Counted from the first letter of the stretch, positions 18,996-29,045 are shown. The stretch is 61,203 nucleotides of DNA from Methylocystis sp. (GCA_002929055.1 PERY01000019.1:1-61203); one strand, 5' to 3'. Program-made: numbers and translations. The notes: generated by a model not told the origin, from the letters alone.

Positions 18996-20031
18996 ACTCC
19001 GTATAAGCCATCGCGCCGGCGGGAATCTTCTGCGCAACGTCCTCATAGCGGCTGGTGCGCTTGTCCATCATCGACTCGAAGGCCTCGTGAACTTCGGCGA
19101 CGGTCTTGTCCCGCATCTTGCGGCCGGCCTGCTCGTAGAAGATGGGGCGATTGGCGCGGGCGGGCTTTGGCAGAAGCGCGGCGGCCGACATGTTCGGGCT
19201 CTCGTTCAGCGCCGTCATGAAGCGGGACGTGTCTTCCGGCCCGAGGAAGTGGATCAGATAAGTCTCGCCGGCGGTGAGCGCGCGGCCCACCTTTTCCGCG
19301 ATCTTCGCCCCGTCCTTCTTCAGCATCTCGGCCGCGAGCGCCGCAGAGAGATAAGGATCGTTGCGCAGGCCGAGAAGCTGCGCCCGCTTCTGCGGCGCGA
19401 CGGCGCGGATGGCGGTCGAGGCGTCGGCGATCTCGGCTTCCTCATGACGCCCGTAGAGATGGCCGAAGTCCTTCAGCGCCTGCATCCAGGTCTTTTCAAC
19501 GAACTGGAAAAGCCCGGAGGCCGAGGAGGTTTTCGCCTTCGCGGTTGAGGAGAAGTTGGACTCCTTCTCGGCGATCGCCATCAGCAGCGCCGGGTCCATC
19601 TCGGTCTTGTTCGCCGCCTGCACGACGCGTTCGACGATCGACTGGTTCACCTTCACCGAGCCAAAGCGCATCACGCCCGGCGCGTCGGCGACCCCTGAGT
19701 CCTTGCCGAGACGATGCGACCAGGTGAGCGCCGCCTGCTCCAGCGAGAAATCGCTGTCCAGCGCTGCTTCCGTGTCCGCATTGACGCTGACCAGCTGAGC
19801 GAGCGGCGTCATCGGTATCTTTGCGCGCGAGAAACGCGTCAGTCTCTCGCTGCGCGGCGCTTCCTCATGGGGGATCGAGAAGCAGAGGGCGGCCACCATC
19901 GACAACGCGGCCCCGACACAAAGCGTGCGGAGAAGAAGGCCGAAGGACCGATCTGCGCGCAACTGCGCCCAGCGAGCCCGCAAACTCATTCTACGCTCGG
20001 TATTGGTCGTGGACAGCGTGAGATCCGACAT
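18994..20031 (-). CDS. Membrane-anchored SLT-type lytic transglycosylase-like protein
   Basis: A 345-aa protein. One membrane segment lies at about 33-52 (LLLRTLCVGAALSMVAALCF). A periplasmic SLT/lysozyme-like domain lies at about 130-250, with the catalytic Glu157 in AIAEKESNFSS and the motif SASGLFQFVEKTWMQALKDFG. ALAAEMLKKDGAKI and GETYLIHFLGPEDTSRFM are typical of the alphaproteobacterial branch. It likely cleaves the glycan backbone of peptidoglycan. The C-terminal 70 residues are basic and low in predicted structure. The start at MSDLTLSTTN is supported by the membrane segment position. Confidence 0.88.
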   Translation of the reverse strand: MSDLTLSTTNTERRMSLRARWAQLRADRSFGLLLRTLCVGAALSMVAALCFSIPHEEAPRSERLTRFSRAKIPMTPLAQLVSVNADTEAALDSDFSLEQAALTWSHRLGKDSGVADAPGVMRFGSVKVNQSIVERVVQAANKTEMDPALLMAIAEKESNFSSTAKAKTSSASGLFQFVEKTWMQALKDFGHLYGRHEEAEIADASTAIRAVAPQKRAQLLGLRNDPYLSAALAAEMLKKDGAKIAEKVGRALTAGETYLIHFLGPEDTSRFMTALNESPNMSAAALLPKPARANRPIFYEQAGRKMRDKTVAEVHEAFESMMDKRTSRYEDVAQKIPAGAMAYTE

Positions 20032-20271
20032 TCCCTCTCAAAGGCTCCCTGAGCTCCGCAATTTGCGGCTTAAACAGGAAGTTAAATGCGATGGAGGGCG
20101 AAAGATCGACGGCTGGCGTCACGCCTGCGCCACAATCGGGACCGGGGCCGATCCGCGCCATCGCCGGAAAAACAGGCAAGGAGCGGCGCGGCGGGTTGGC
20201 GCGCCGCCCACGGGGACACATTTGGGCCATGAAGCCCGGACGGTCCCCGGCTTTTATGAGAGCGAATCGGC

Positions 20272-20742
20272 TTAGAGAGAAATCTTGGAGAGCATGCTCT
20301 GCAGGAGATGATATTCCGGACCCGCATTGGGGGTCGTGCGCGTCAGGAAGTCGATCGGCTTGCCGTCTTCCATGCCGTAGTCGGCGACGCGCGTCACCTT
20401 CTTGCCCTTGTCGAAATAGACCGCGAGGACGTGCTGATCCGTGATCTCCTGCGGCATGAAGGCGAGCGAGCGCTCCACGCGCTGGCTGACGTAGTACCAA
20501 GCGTCGCCGCCGACCGTGGAGGTCGTTGACGGCGTCCCCAGCGCCTGCATCACCTGGGGAGCCATCATGCCGGGCTTCACCTGTGCAAGCTTGCGCTGGT
20601 CGATGATGGCGCCCCGGTTGATGACGCCGTCGTAGCCGAGGCAGCCGGAAAGGGAGAGAGCCAGCATGCAGGCGGCTCCGAGCCGCACAGAGGCCCGCCC
20701 GAACGCGCCACCACGAAAATTGTGCAACGCCCGCCCCGTCAT
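20272..20742 (-). CDS. bamE: Outer membrane protein assembly factor BamE
   Basis: A 156-aa lipoprotein. The start MTGRALHNF has a GGAG ribosome-binding site; the frame is open upstream, but that stretch is not signal-like. The signal ends in ALSLSGC, giving a lipidated Cys34. The SmpA/OmlA domain is recognisable: GAIIDQRKLAQVKPGMMAPQVMQALGTPST, then WYYVSQRVERS and VLAVYFDKGKKV. It is part of the BAM complex that inserts outer-membrane beta-barrels. It is divergent from yceD, as in many Rhizobiales. The 240-nt stretch 20032-20271 contains nothing that I can name. Confidence 0.93.
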   Translation of the reverse strand: MTGRALHNFRGGAFGRASVRLGAACMLALSLSGCLGYDGVINRGAIIDQRKLAQVKPGMMAPQVMQALGTPSTTSTVGGDAWYYVSQRVERSLAFMPQEITDQHVLAVYFDKGKKVTRVADYGMEDGKPIDFLTRTTPNAGPEYHLLQSMLSKISL

Positions 20743-20945
20743 GTCGATCTCCGCCAAGCTAGATTTATTCAGGTTGCGCCGGACAGGCGCAGGACGCCGC
20801 CCGGCAGAATGAGACACATTGCGGCTTGCGTAGCCTTCGATTGCAGCGAAAGCAAGCCAATCGTCTCCCTGCCCGCGCTGGCGTCGGCGGGCTGCGGCGC
20901 GTATTTAAGGTCAGGAAACTAACGGGCGCAGAAAGCGAGGGCGGC

Positions 20946-21530
20946 ATGCGAGACGATGCGCAAATGGGCGTGGGGGCGCTTTCGCGGCCCCTCTCGGCGG
21001 CGGAAGTTCCAGGCGACGGACTCGAGGTCGAGGTCGTCGCGACCGAAACCGAGCGCGCGGCCCTCGCCCGGTTGAACGCCTTGCCCGCGGTGCATGGCCT
21101 CACGGCGAAGCTTCGGGTCCGGCGCTGGCGTGGCGACGGCCTCGCGCTCGAAGGCGAATTGCGCGCCGGGATACGCCAGAGCTGCGTGCTGACCCTCGAT
21201 GAATTCGATTCGACCGTCGTCGAGCCGATCGAGATGCGCTTTGCGCCGCCCAGGGACGCGGCTCCCGCCCGCCCGCGGCGCGGCGCGCCCGAGAAGAAGC
21301 CGCAGGAGGAGGCTCTCGACCCATTTGGCGAAGATCCGCCCGATCCGATCGTCGGAGGGAAAGTCGATCTCGGCGCCGTCGTCTGCGAATTCTTCACTCT
21401 CGCGCTCGACCCCTACCCGCGCAAGCCGGGCGCCGAATTCGCCGAGCCAGACCTCGGGTCGGGAGCCGACGCTCCGTCGCCCTTCGTCAAGCTGCGAGCG
21501 CCCGGCGGCGAGCCGCCAGCCAACGACTGA
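20946..21530 (+). CDS. YceD/DUF177 family protein
   Basis: A 194-aa DUF177 protein, linked in other bacteria to 23S rRNA accumulation. The core motif is GELRAGIRQSCVLTLDEFDSTVVEPIEMRF (about 76-105), followed by an acidic Pro-rich linker and the conserved GGKVDLGAVVCEFFTLALDPYPRKPGAEF. The ATG at 20946 is preferred; ATG at 20964 is possible. In many bacteria rpmF lies between yceD and plsX; here plsX follows directly after about 150 nt, the usual alphaproteobacterial order. Confidence 0.88.
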   Translation: MRDDAQMGVGALSRPLSAAEVPGDGLEVEVVATETERAALARLNALPAVHGLTAKLRVRRWRGDGLALEGELRAGIRQSCVLTLDEFDSTVVEPIEMRFAPPRDAAPARPRRGAPEKKPQEEALDPFGEDPPDPIVGGKVDLGAVVCEFFTLALDPYPRKPGAEFAEPDLGSGADAPSPFVKLRAPGGEPPAND

Positions 21531-21681
21531 GGCACTTGCGCCCCGCGCCCGCAGATGGCAATCACCCCGCGGACGCGCAGCCTTCGCCGCCCCGGAACCT
21601 CGGGTCAAGAAAAAGCAGCAGTCGCAGGCGACAATGCGCATCGGGCGGCCCGGGGGCCGCTAGTCGAGGGACAACGGGAAA

Positions 21682-22755
21682 ATGCGGGAGCAAGTTCGGA
21701 TCGCTGTCGATGCGATGGGCGGCGACTTCGGCCCGTCCGTGACTGTGCCCGGCTGCGCTGTCGCGCTCGAACGCAAACCCGGGAGCCGCTTTCTTCTGGT
21801 CGGCGACGAGACGGCCATCCGCGCCGAACTCGCCAAGCACCCGCGCCTCGCGGAACGCTCCGAGGTCCGCCATTCGGACGTCGCCATACGTATGGACGAC
21901 AAGCCGAGCCAGGCGCTGCGCTACGGCCGGCGCGTGTCCTCGATGTGGATGGCGATCGAAGCCGTCAAGAAGGGCGAGGCTGACGCCGCAATCTCCGCCG
22001 GCAACACGGGCGCCTTGATGGCCATGGCGAAAATCTGCCTGCGCACCATGGCCCGGGTCGACCGGCCTGCGCTGGCCTGCCTGTGGCCGACGGTGCGCGG
22101 ACAATCCGTGGTGCTCGACGTCGGCGCCTCGATCGGCGCGAACGCCAGCCATCTCGTCGATCTCGCGGTCATGGGATCGGCGATGGCCCGCATCATTCTC
22201 GGGCTCGAGCGGCCGACTGTCGGCCTGCTCAATGTCGGCACCGAGGAAATCAAGGGCGTCGAAGAGGTGAAGGCGGCGGCCGCCATCCTGCGCGAATCGA
22301 ACCTTCCCCACCTCGAATATGCAGGCTTCGTCGAGGGCGACGGCATAGGCATGGGCGCCGTCGACGTCGTCGTCACGGAGGGCTTCGCCGGCAACATCAC
22401 GTTGAAGACGGCAGAGGGCACCGCCAAGCAGATCGCCGCCTATCTGAAAGCCGCGATGGGCCGCTCGCTTCTCGCCAGGCTGGGTTATCTGCTCGCCCGC
22501 GGCGCCTTTGCAGAGCTGAAGTCCAAGATGGACACGCGCTCCATCAACGGCGGCGTGTTCCTCGGGCTCGAGGGCGTCGTGATCAAGAGTCACGGCGGTG
22601 CGGACTCGATCGGCTTCGCCCGCGCGGTGGAGATTGGCTACGAAATGGCGAGCGCCGATCTCCTGAACCGCATCCGCGACACTGTCGCCCTCGCCCATCA
22701 GTTCGAAGACGGCTCCGCCGATCCGACCAACCCGCCGCAGGAAGCCGCCCAGTGA
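21682..22755 (+). CDS. plsX: Phosphate acyltransferase PlsX
   Basis: A 357-aa enzyme that converts acyl-ACP to acyl-phosphate, the first step of phospholipid synthesis with PlsY. The N-terminal [18 protein letters not shown] is diagnostic, as are [13 protein letters not shown] and [18 protein letters not shown]. It ends by overlapping the GTG start of fabH (GTGA), forming the conserved yceD-plsX-fabH-ihf cluster. Confidence 0.96.
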   Translation: MREQVRIAVDAMGGDFGPSVTVPGCAVALERKPGSRFLLVGDETAIRAELAKHPRLAERSEVRHSDVAIRMDDKPSQALRYGRRVSSMWMAIEAVKKGEADAAISAGNTGALMAMAKICLRTMARVDRPALACLWPTVRGQSVVLDVGASIGANASHLVDLAVMGSAMARIILGLERPTVGLLNVGTEEIKGVEEVKAAAAILRESNLPHLEYAGFVEGDGIGMGAVDVVVTEGFAGNITLKTAEGTAKQIAAYLKAAMGRSLLARLGYLLARGAFAELKSKMDTRSINGGVFLGLEGVVIKSHGGADSIGFARAVEIGYEMASADLLNRIRDTVALAHQFEDGSADPTNPPQEAAQ

Positions 22756-23741
22756 CGACGGAAAACAGACTTTTGCGCTCCGTCGTTCTCGGCGTCGGCT
22801 CCTATCTTCCGGCCCGCACCGTGACGAACGACGATCTCTCGAAGATCGTCGACACAAGCGACGACTGGATTTTCCAGCGCACCGGCATCAGGGAGCGCCA
22901 CATCGCCGCGGAAGGCGAGACGACCTCCATGCTCGGCGAGAAGGCGGCGCGCGCCGCGCTCGAGGCAGCCGGACTGACGCCTGACGACATCGACCTCATC
23001 ATCGTCGGCACGTCGACGCCCGACTGGACCTTCCCGTCCACGGCGACACAAATCCAGGCCGCGCTCGGAATCGCACATGGCGTCGCCTTCGATCTGCAGG
23101 CGGTCTGCTCGGGCTTCGTTTTCGCGGTCGCGACCGCGGACAAGTTCCTGCGTTCAGGCTCCCACAAGCGCGCGCTCGTCGTCGGCGCGGAGACGTTTTC
23201 CCGCATCATCGACTGGGAGGACCGCACCACCTGCGTGCTCTTCGGCGACGGCGCCGGCGCAATGGTGCTGGAGGCGCGGCCCTCGACCGGCGCCCTCGAC
23301 GAACGCGGCGTTCTCACCTCCCATCTGCGCTCGGACGGACGCCACCGCGCCAAGCTCCATGTCGACGGCGGTCCCTCCGCCACGCAGACCGTCGGCCATC
23401 TGCGGATGGAAGGGAAGGAAGTGTTCAAATTCGCGGTCGGCAAGGTGACGGACGTGGTCGACGACGCATTCGCGGCGACGGGAATCACGCCGGATCAGCT
23501 CGACTGGTTCGTGCCGCATCAGGCGAACCGCCGCATCATCGACATGTCGGCGCAAAAGCTGGGGATCGCGCCGCAGAAAGTGATTGCGACGGTGCATCTC
23601 CACGGAAACACCTCGGCAGCCAGCGTGCCCCTCGCCCTTTCGGTCGGGGTTGCGGATGGCCGCATCAAGCAGGGCGACCTTGTAATGCTGGAGGCAGTGG
23701 GCGGCGGCTTTACATGGGGATCAGCGCTTATTCGCTGGTAA
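22752..23741 (+). CDS. fabH: Beta-ketoacyl-ACP synthase III
   Basis: A 329-aa FabH that starts fatty-acid elongation by condensing acetyl-CoA with malonyl-ACP. GTG start at 22752 inside the plsX stop. The catalytic triad is visible: Cys119 in [11 protein letters not shown], His in [13 protein letters not shown] and Asn in [13 protein letters not shown]. Length and motifs are canonical. An AT-rich 255-nt gap separates it from the IHF/HU gene. Confidence 0.97.
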   Translation: MTTENRLLRSVVLGVGSYLPARTVTNDDLSKIVDTSDDWIFQRTGIRERHIAAEGETTSMLGEKAARAALEAAGLTPDDIDLIIVGTSTPDWTFPSTATQIQAALGIAHGVAFDLQAVCSGFVFAVATADKFLRSGSHKRALVVGAETFSRIIDWEDRTTCVLFGDGAGAMVLEARPSTGALDERGVLTSHLRSDGRHRAKLHVDGGPSATQTVGHLRMEGKEVFKFAVGKVTDVVDDAFAATGITPDQLDWFVPHQANRRIIDMSAQKLGIAPQKVIATVHLHGNTSAASVPLALSVGVADGRIKQGDLVMLEAVGGGFTWGSALIRW

Positions 23742-23996
23742 CTTGAAGAAATATAATAGCATTTTTTGCCCGACCAAATATTGCGGCGGGGCTTTTCTTG
23801 ATTTTTGCAACGCCCGCTTGCTTTTCTGACGAGATTCTGAAAAATTCCAATTCAGCGAAAAGAGGGGCCACTCTATAGAGCAAGCGGGTTGTCGCCGCGA
23901 CTAGTAATTGATCGGCCGACGACCGCACTCTTCCTGAGCCGCTTTTGGCAGCCAAATCCCGGAAGTTTTTCGTATAGAGAATTAGCAAGGGTTCCG
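23742..23996. other. AT-rich intergenic region with a long-range inverted repeat
   Basis: This gap is noticeably more AT-rich than its surroundings. It holds CCCGCTTGC (23813-23821) and its complement GCAAGCGGG (23880-23888), extendable to CAAC/GTTG with one bulge, enclosing 58 nt. It probably carries the promoter of the IHF/HU gene. No coding region that I can support. Confidence 0.4.
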
Positions 23997-24353
23997 ATGT
24001 CACAGGAGGATAGGGGCGACTACAGGACAATAACGCGTGCGGATCTCGCAGACGCAGTCCACAGCAAGACCGGATTGGGCCGATCGGAGTCGGCGAAATA
24101 TGTAGAGGTAGTATTAGCGGAAATCTTCGAAGCTATCGTCTCCAAACAAGATGTGAAGCTTTCTTCCTTCGGAGCTTTTCAGGTCCGCGCGAAGAAAGAG
24201 TGGCAAGGCCGCAACCCGAAAACGGGCGCCGGCGCGACCATCACGGCGCGTCTGGTTGTCACGTTCAAACCCTCTAACATCCTGCGCGCCAGGATCAATG
24301 ACGGCTTCGGGCAGTACGGCGACGCATCGCCGCCTGACGACAGGAAGCGTTGA
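23997..24353 (+). CDS. ihfA: Integration host factor alpha / HU-family DNA-binding protein
   Basis: A 118-aa DNABII protein. TITRADLADAVHSKTGLGRSESAKYVEVVL forms the helical dimer body, VKLSSFGAFQVRAKKEW the saddle strand, and GRNPKTG holds the DNA-intercalating Pro74. ITARLVVTFKPSNILRARIND completes the arm. Position after plsX-fabH is the classical ihfA site. It is more divergent than usual (GAGATITARLVV rather than the common EEIPI-type arm) and has lower GC than fabH and radA; the merR-type gene that often follows is absent. IHF bends DNA in recombination and at sigma-54 promoters. Confidence 0.85.
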   Translation: MSQEDRGDYRTITRADLADAVHSKTGLGRSESAKYVEVVLAEIFEAIVSKQDVKLSSFGAFQVRAKKEWQGRNPKTGAGATITARLVVTFKPSNILRARINDGFGQYGDASPPDDRKR

Positions 24354-24415
24354 ACGACGCCGCCTGCTGAGGCGGACGACTTGACAAAGCTTCCGGGAGC
24401 ATGCGCCAAGCGGAC

Positions 24416-25804
24416 ATGGCTCGATCCCGACCCACATTCGTCTGCCAGAACTGCGGCGCCGTTTCGTCACGGTGGCAGGGTAAGTGCGAGTCCTGCGGCG
24501 AGTGGAACACCATCGTCGAGGAAGGCGACGCCGGCCCGACTGGCGTGCGAGCGACGCGTGGCCGCCCCTTCGAACTCGAGGGTCTCGCCGGCTCCGACCG
24601 CGCCGCGGCGCGCATCGGCACGGATGTCGACGAGTTCGACCGCGTCACGGGCGGCGGCTTCGTGCCGGGCTCCGTGCTGCTGCTTGGCGGGGAACCCGGA
24701 ATCGGAAAATCCACGCTGCTGATCCAGGTCTGCGCGGCGCTGGCGCGGCGCGGCGCGCGGGTCATCTATATTTCCGGCGAAGAGGCTGTGGCACAGGTGC
24801 GCATGCGCGCGGCGCGGCTGAACCTCTCCGACTCGCCGGTAGAACTCGCCTCCGCGACGCAGGTGGAGGATATCCTCGCCACCTGCGCGAGCGGCAAGCG
24901 CGCGACCCTGATCGTGATCGATTCCATCCAGACGATGCACACCGAGCTCGTCCCCTCGGCGCCCGGAACAGTGACCCAGGTGCGGGCGAGCGCCCAGGCG
25001 CTGCTGCGCCACGCCAAGACGACGGGCTCCACCATCATTCTGGTTGGTCATGTCACAAAGGACGGACAGGTGGCCGGCCCGCGCGTCGTCGAACATATGG
25101 TCGACGCGGTGCTGTCCTTCGAGGGAGACGCCGCGCATCACTTCCGCATGCTCCGCGCCTCCAAGAACCGTTTCGGGGCGACGGGCGAGATCGGCGTCTT
25201 CGAGATGACGGGCCTTGGCCTCGCGGAGGTCGCCAACCCCTCCGCACTCTTTCTAGCGGGGCGCGACTCCACCGCGCCAGGCGCGGCGGTCTTCGCCGGG
25301 ATGGAGGGTCAGCGGCCCATGCTGATCGAGATTCAGGCGCTCGTCGCGCCCACCTCGCTCGGCACGCCGCGCCGCGCCGTCGTCGGCTTCGACCAAAACC
25401 GGCTGTCGATGATTCTCGCCGTGCTGGAGGCGCATGGCGGGCTGAAGCTTGGCATGCACGACGTCTATCTCAACGTCGCAGGCGGCCTGCGCGCGGACGA
25501 GCCGGCCGGCGATCTCGCCGCCGCCGCGGCGCTGGTTTCATCGCTGACCGGCGCGGTTCTGCCGCCGGATCAGGCCTTCTTCGGCGAAATCGGGCTATCC
25601 GGCGCCATTCGTCCTGTCATCCACGCAGGGATGCGGCTGCGCGAGGCGGCAAAACTTGGATTTCATCAGGCGGTGCTCGCGCAGGCCCAGCAGATCAACG
25701 ACGACGACCGACGCGCCGGCCTCGCCCTGCGGCCCTGCGCGGACGTCGGCCAGCTTGTGGCGACCATCGCCCAGACGGCCCCCCGCAAGCAGGCGCGCGA
25801 CTGA
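24416..25804 (+). CDS. radA: DNA repair protein RadA
   Basis: A 462-aa RecA-like branch-migration helicase. The N-terminal zinc finger has Cys10/Cys13 and Cys24/Cys27 (FVCQNCG...KCESCGEW). Walker A is GGEPGIGKST. The RadA-specific KNRFG motif is in RASKNRFGATGEIG, and the C-terminal Lon-like domain has NVAGGLRADEPAGDLAAAAAL. An ATG at 24401 would add five residues; 24416 matches the family start. It processes recombination intermediates. Confidence 0.96.
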   Translation: MARSRPTFVCQNCGAVSSRWQGKCESCGEWNTIVEEGDAGPTGVRATRGRPFELEGLAGSDRAAARIGTDVDEFDRVTGGGFVPGSVLLLGGEPGIGKSTLLIQVCAALARRGARVIYISGEEAVAQVRMRAARLNLSDSPVELASATQVEDILATCASGKRATLIVIDSIQTMHTELVPSAPGTVTQVRASAQALLRHAKTTGSTIILVGHVTKDGQVAGPRVVEHMVDAVLSFEGDAAHHFRMLRASKNRFGATGEIGVFEMTGLGLAEVANPSALFLAGRDSTAPGAAVFAGMEGQRPMLIEIQALVAPTSLGTPRRAVVGFDQNRLSMILAVLEAHGGLKLGMHDVYLNVAGGLRADEPAGDLAAAAALVSSLTGAVLPPDQAFFGEIGLSGAIRPVIHAGMRLREAAKLGFHQAVLAQAQQINDDDRRAGLALRPCADVGQLVATIAQTAPRKQARD

Positions 25805-26010
25805 ATTCAACCTTTCTACTTTCCGTTGACGGCTGAGTTGCGCTAGAAGCTAGCCGTCGCAACGCCAGGGACGATGACCCTGCCGCATTCTATGCGCGAG
25901 AGTTCCGCCGGGCTCTCAAGAAGTGAATGCAGCGACTGGCGCCCCGCGCCTGCGTGCAGAGCGTTCATTTTCCGATCTTCGGGCGTCAGGGCGAACAGAA
26001 GAGGACTGCG

Positions 26011-26628
26011 ATGCCGTCATATCTTGATCTGGCAGTGATTATCATCGTTCTTATTTCCGGCCTGCTCGCCCTGCTGCGCGGCTTCACCCGGGAAGTTCTG
26101 GCGATCCTCTCCTGGGTGGCCGCGGCCGCCGCCGCCTATTACCTCCACCCGCTGGCGACGCCCTACATCAAACCCTACATAGCGAAAGAGGAGATCGCAC
26201 TGGCGGCCTCGGTCGCCGCCGTGTTCTTCGTGGCCCTGATCGTGGTGTCGCTGTTCACGGTGAAACTGTCGGACATCATCCTCGATTCGAAAGTCGGGGC
26301 GCTCGACCGTTCGCTGGGCTTCGTCTTCGGCGCCGTGCGCGGCGCGCTGCTCGCTGTGGTGGCCTTCGTGTTCTACAGCTGGCTGGTGCCGGACGCGAAC
26401 CAGCCCGAGTGGGTGAGAAACGCGCGCGCCAAGCCGTTCCTGCAGGCCGGCGGCGAAAAGCTGCGCGAAATGATGCCCGAGGACATCGATGGCATCGTCG
26501 CGAAGATCAAGGCCAAGAAGTCCGGCGCCCCCGTCGAGGAGGCGCCGCCGGCCGAAGCCGAGCCCGAGAAGGCCGAGGCCCCCGCCGAAAAGCCGGATGC
26601 GGAGAAGCCGGACGCCGGCGCTCAGTAA
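26011..26628 (+). CDS. cvpA: CvpA family membrane protein
   Basis: A 205-aa protein with four hydrophobic helices (about 3-25, 30-45, 62-85, 98-122). The CvpA signature LDLAVIIIVLISGLLALLRGFTREVLAILSW is at the N-terminus. The tail (about 165-205) is an Ala/Pro/Glu/Lys low-complexity segment. Start at MPSYLDL. Associated with colicin V production and purine biosynthesis clusters; it precedes purF here, as in many proteobacteria. Molecular function unproven. Confidence 0.9.
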   Translation: MPSYLDLAVIIIVLISGLLALLRGFTREVLAILSWVAAAAAAYYLHPLATPYIKPYIAKEEIALAASVAAVFFVALIVVSLFTVKLSDIILDSKVGALDRSLGFVFGAVRGALLAVVAFVFYSWLVPDANQPEWVRNARAKPFLQAGGEKLREMMPEDIDGIVAKIKAKKSGAPVEEAPPAEAEPEKAEAPAEKPDAEKPDAGAQ

Positions 26629-26734
26629 GCGGGAAGACCGCCGGGACCAGCGCTTGCCCGCGTCCGCCCCGGCTGGCAGAGTTGATGCTAGCGGCGGCTT
26701 GCGTTACGTGAGCTTCGTCACAGGGGACGGTGGA

Positions 26735-28225
26735 ATGTCAGAGTCGACGCAACACGACGAATTCGTTCCTGCCATCGCGACAGCGGACGACCTCGACGGA
26801 GACCGGCTGCGCGAGTATTGCGGCGTCTTTGGCGTCTTCGATCTCCCGGACGCGGCGGCGATCACCGCGCTCGGCCTCCACGCCCTCCAGCATCGCGGGC
26901 AGGAAGCCGCCGGCATCGTCTCCTTCGAGGCCGGACGCTTCCACGGCGAGCGCCGCCTCGGTCTTGTCGGCGACCACTTCTCGAAGGAAAGCACGATCAG
27001 GCGGCTGCCCGGCGCAGCGTCGATCGGCCATGTCCGATATGCGACCACCGGCGAGACGATGTTGCGAAACGTCCAGCCCCTTTTCGCCGAACTCAACACC
27101 GGCGGCTTCGCCGTCGCGCACAACGGCAATCTGACCAACGCGCAGGCGCTGCGCCGCGAACTCATCATGGAAGGCTCCATCTTCCAGTCGACATCTGACA
27201 CTGAAGTGCTTCTGCATCTTGTCGCGCGCAGCCGCCGCGCCCGCGTCGTGGACCGCTTCATTGAGGCGCTGCGCAGGCTGGAGGGCGCCTATTCGCTCGT
27301 CGTCCTTTCCGACGAAATGCTGATCGGGGCGCGCGATCCGCTCGGCATCCGCCCGCTTGTCATCGGCGAGCTCGACGGCAAATACATCGTCGCCTCGGAG
27401 ACCTGCGCGCTCGACATCATCGGCGCGCGCTTCATCCGCGACGTGGAGAATGGCGAGATCGTCGTGATTTCGAAGGACGGGCTGGAGAGCATCAAGCCCT
27501 TCCCGCAGCAGACGCCGCGGCCCTGCATCTTCGAATACATCTATTTCGCGCGGCCCGACTCCATCGTGCATGGCCGTCCCGTCTACGAGGTGCGCAAGGC
27601 CATGGGGCGCGAGCTGGCGCGCGAACGCGTCATCGACGCCGACGTCGTCGTGCCCGTGCCCGATTCCGGCGTTCCCGCGGCGCTCGGCTACTCTCAACAA
27701 TCGGGCGTTCCCTTCGAACTCGGCATCATCCGCAACCATTACATCGGGCGCACATTCATCCAGCCGACGCAGTCCGTGCGCGAAGTGGGCGTGCGCATGA
27801 AGCACAGCGCCAATCGCTGCGTGGTGGAGGGCAAGCGCGTCATCCTCATCGACGACTCCATCGTGCGCGGCACGACCTCGGTGAAGATTGTGCAGATGAT
27901 GCGTGACGCCGGCGCGACGGAAGTGCACTTTCTGATTTCCTCGCCGCCGATCACCCATCCCGACTATTACGGCATCGACACGCCGCAAAAAGAGAAGCTC
28001 CTCGCGGCGACCCATTCGCTTGAGGAGATGCGCGCCTATATCGGCTCGGATTCGCTCGCCTTCCTGTCGGTCGACGGCATCTACCGCTCCATGGGCTATC
28101 CCTGCCGCGACAACGCGCGCCCGCAGTTCACCGACCATTGCTTCACGGGCGATTATCCGACCTCGCTGACGGACCTCGTGGGCGAGAATCGCGCGCAGCT
28201 GTCCCTGCTGGCGGAGGCGAGCTGA
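26735..28225 (+). CDS. purF: Amidophosphoribosyltransferase
   Basis: A 496-aa enzyme of the first committed step of purine synthesis (PRPP + glutamine to phosphoribosylamine). The ATG at 26735 gives a propeptide before the catalytic Cys29 (REYCGVFGVFD), which must become N-terminal after cleavage. The Ntn hydrolase domain shows LHALQHRGQEAAGI, GHVRYATTG and HNGNLTNA. The phosphoribosyltransferase domain shows VPDSGVPAALGY and the PRPP motif VILIDDSIVRGTTS. The frame is open upstream but outside the family. Confidence 0.97.
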   Translation: MSESTQHDEFVPAIATADDLDGDRLREYCGVFGVFDLPDAAAITALGLHALQHRGQEAAGIVSFEAGRFHGERRLGLVGDHFSKESTIRRLPGAASIGHVRYATTGETMLRNVQPLFAELNTGGFAVAHNGNLTNAQALRRELIMEGSIFQSTSDTEVLLHLVARSRRARVVDRFIEALRRLEGAYSLVVLSDEMLIGARDPLGIRPLVIGELDGKYIVASETCALDIIGARFIRDVENGEIVVISKDGLESIKPFPQQTPRPCIFEYIYFARPDSIVHGRPVYEVRKAMGRELARERVIDADVVVPVPDSGVPAALGYSQQSGVPFELGIIRNHYIGRTFIQPTQSVREVGVRMKHSANRCVVEGKRVILIDDSIVRGTTSVKIVQMMRDAGATEVHFLISSPPITHPDYYGIDTPQKEKLLAATHSLEEMRAYIGSDSLAFLSVDGIYRSMGYPCRDNARPQFTDHCFTGDYPTSLTDLVGENRAQLSLLAEAS

Positions 28226-28282
28226 AGCCGTGCGCTCCTTATGGCCCGTGACCGCGTCTGACGCGATGAGACCCCTTCTTCG

Positions 28283-29014
28283 GTGACCTCCCCCCGCATC
28301 GCCCTCGTCACCGGCGCCTCGCGCGGCATCGGCCGCGCCATCGCTCTCGAACTTGCGCGCGACGGCGCCCATGTCGTCGCCCTCGCCCGCACGCAGGGCG
28401 CGCTGGAGGAACTCGACGACGAGATTCGCTCGCTCGGCGGCGAAGCGACGCTTGTCCCCTGCGACCTTGCGGATTTCGACGCGCTGGACCGCCTTGGCGC
28501 CGCGCTTTTCGAGCGCTGGGGAAAGCTCGACGTCTTCGTGGGCAATGCCGGCGTTCTCGGCCCGCTGTCGCCGCTCGCTCATGTGGATGTGAAGGACTGG
28601 AACCGCGTGATGGCGGTCAACGTCACCGCCAACTGGCGGCTGATTCGCTCGCTGGACCTTCTTTTGCGAAAATCGGGCTCGGGACGCGTCGCCTTCATCA
28701 CCTCCAGCGCGGCCTACAAGGCGACACCCTATTGGGGCGCATACGCCGCCTCCAAGGCCGCGCTCGAAGCTCTGGCGCGCACCTACGCCGCCGAGACGAA
28801 GGGTGACGGCGTGACCGTCATGATCGCCAATCCGGGCCGCATGCGCACGCGCATGCGCGCCCAGGCCATGCCCGGCGAAGACCCATCGACCTTGCCGACG
28901 CCTGAGGAATTCGCAAAAAAATGCCTTCCGCTCTTCAAGCCGGACTGGCGCGAGAGCGGAAGGCTCTATGACTTTCCCTCGGGCCGGCTGATGGATTTCC
29001 ATCCCCCGGCGTGA
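28283..29014 (+). CDS. SDR-family oxidoreductase
   Basis: A 243-aa short-chain dehydrogenase/reductase with a GTG start. Cofactor motif TGASRGIG (about 10-17), NAG motif in FVGNAGVLGPL, and catalytic Ser/Tyr/Lys in FITSSAAYKATPYWGAYAASKAAL. An Arg in ALARTQG suggests NADP preference. It lies 57 nt after purF. Substrate unknown. Confidence 0.92.
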   Translation: MTSPRIALVTGASRGIGRAIALELARDGAHVVALARTQGALEELDDEIRSLGGEATLVPCDLADFDALDRLGAALFERWGKLDVFVGNAGVLGPLSPLAHVDVKDWNRVMAVNVTANWRLIRSLDLLLRKSGSGRVAFITSSAAYKATPYWGAYAASKAALEALARTYAAETKGDGVTVMIANPGRMRTRMRAQAMPGEDPSTLPTPEEFAKKCLPLFKPDWRESGRLYDFPSGRLMDFHPPA

Positions 29015-29016
29015 GC

Positions 29017-29045
29017 GGCGCGGGGCGAGTTGACCTCCCCGCGCC
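29017..29045. terminator. Convergent-gene hairpin
   Basis: GGCGCGGGG / CCCCGCGCC, a 9-bp GC stem with an 11-nt loop between the SDR and DUF992 stop codons. No T-run. Confidence 0.5.

Noticed and set aside
26738..29002. Very long open frame on the minus strand (754 codons)
   Set aside because: It is antisense to purF and the SDR gene, has a His/Arg/Asp-rich composition typical of the shadow frame in high-GC DNA, and shows no recognisable domain.
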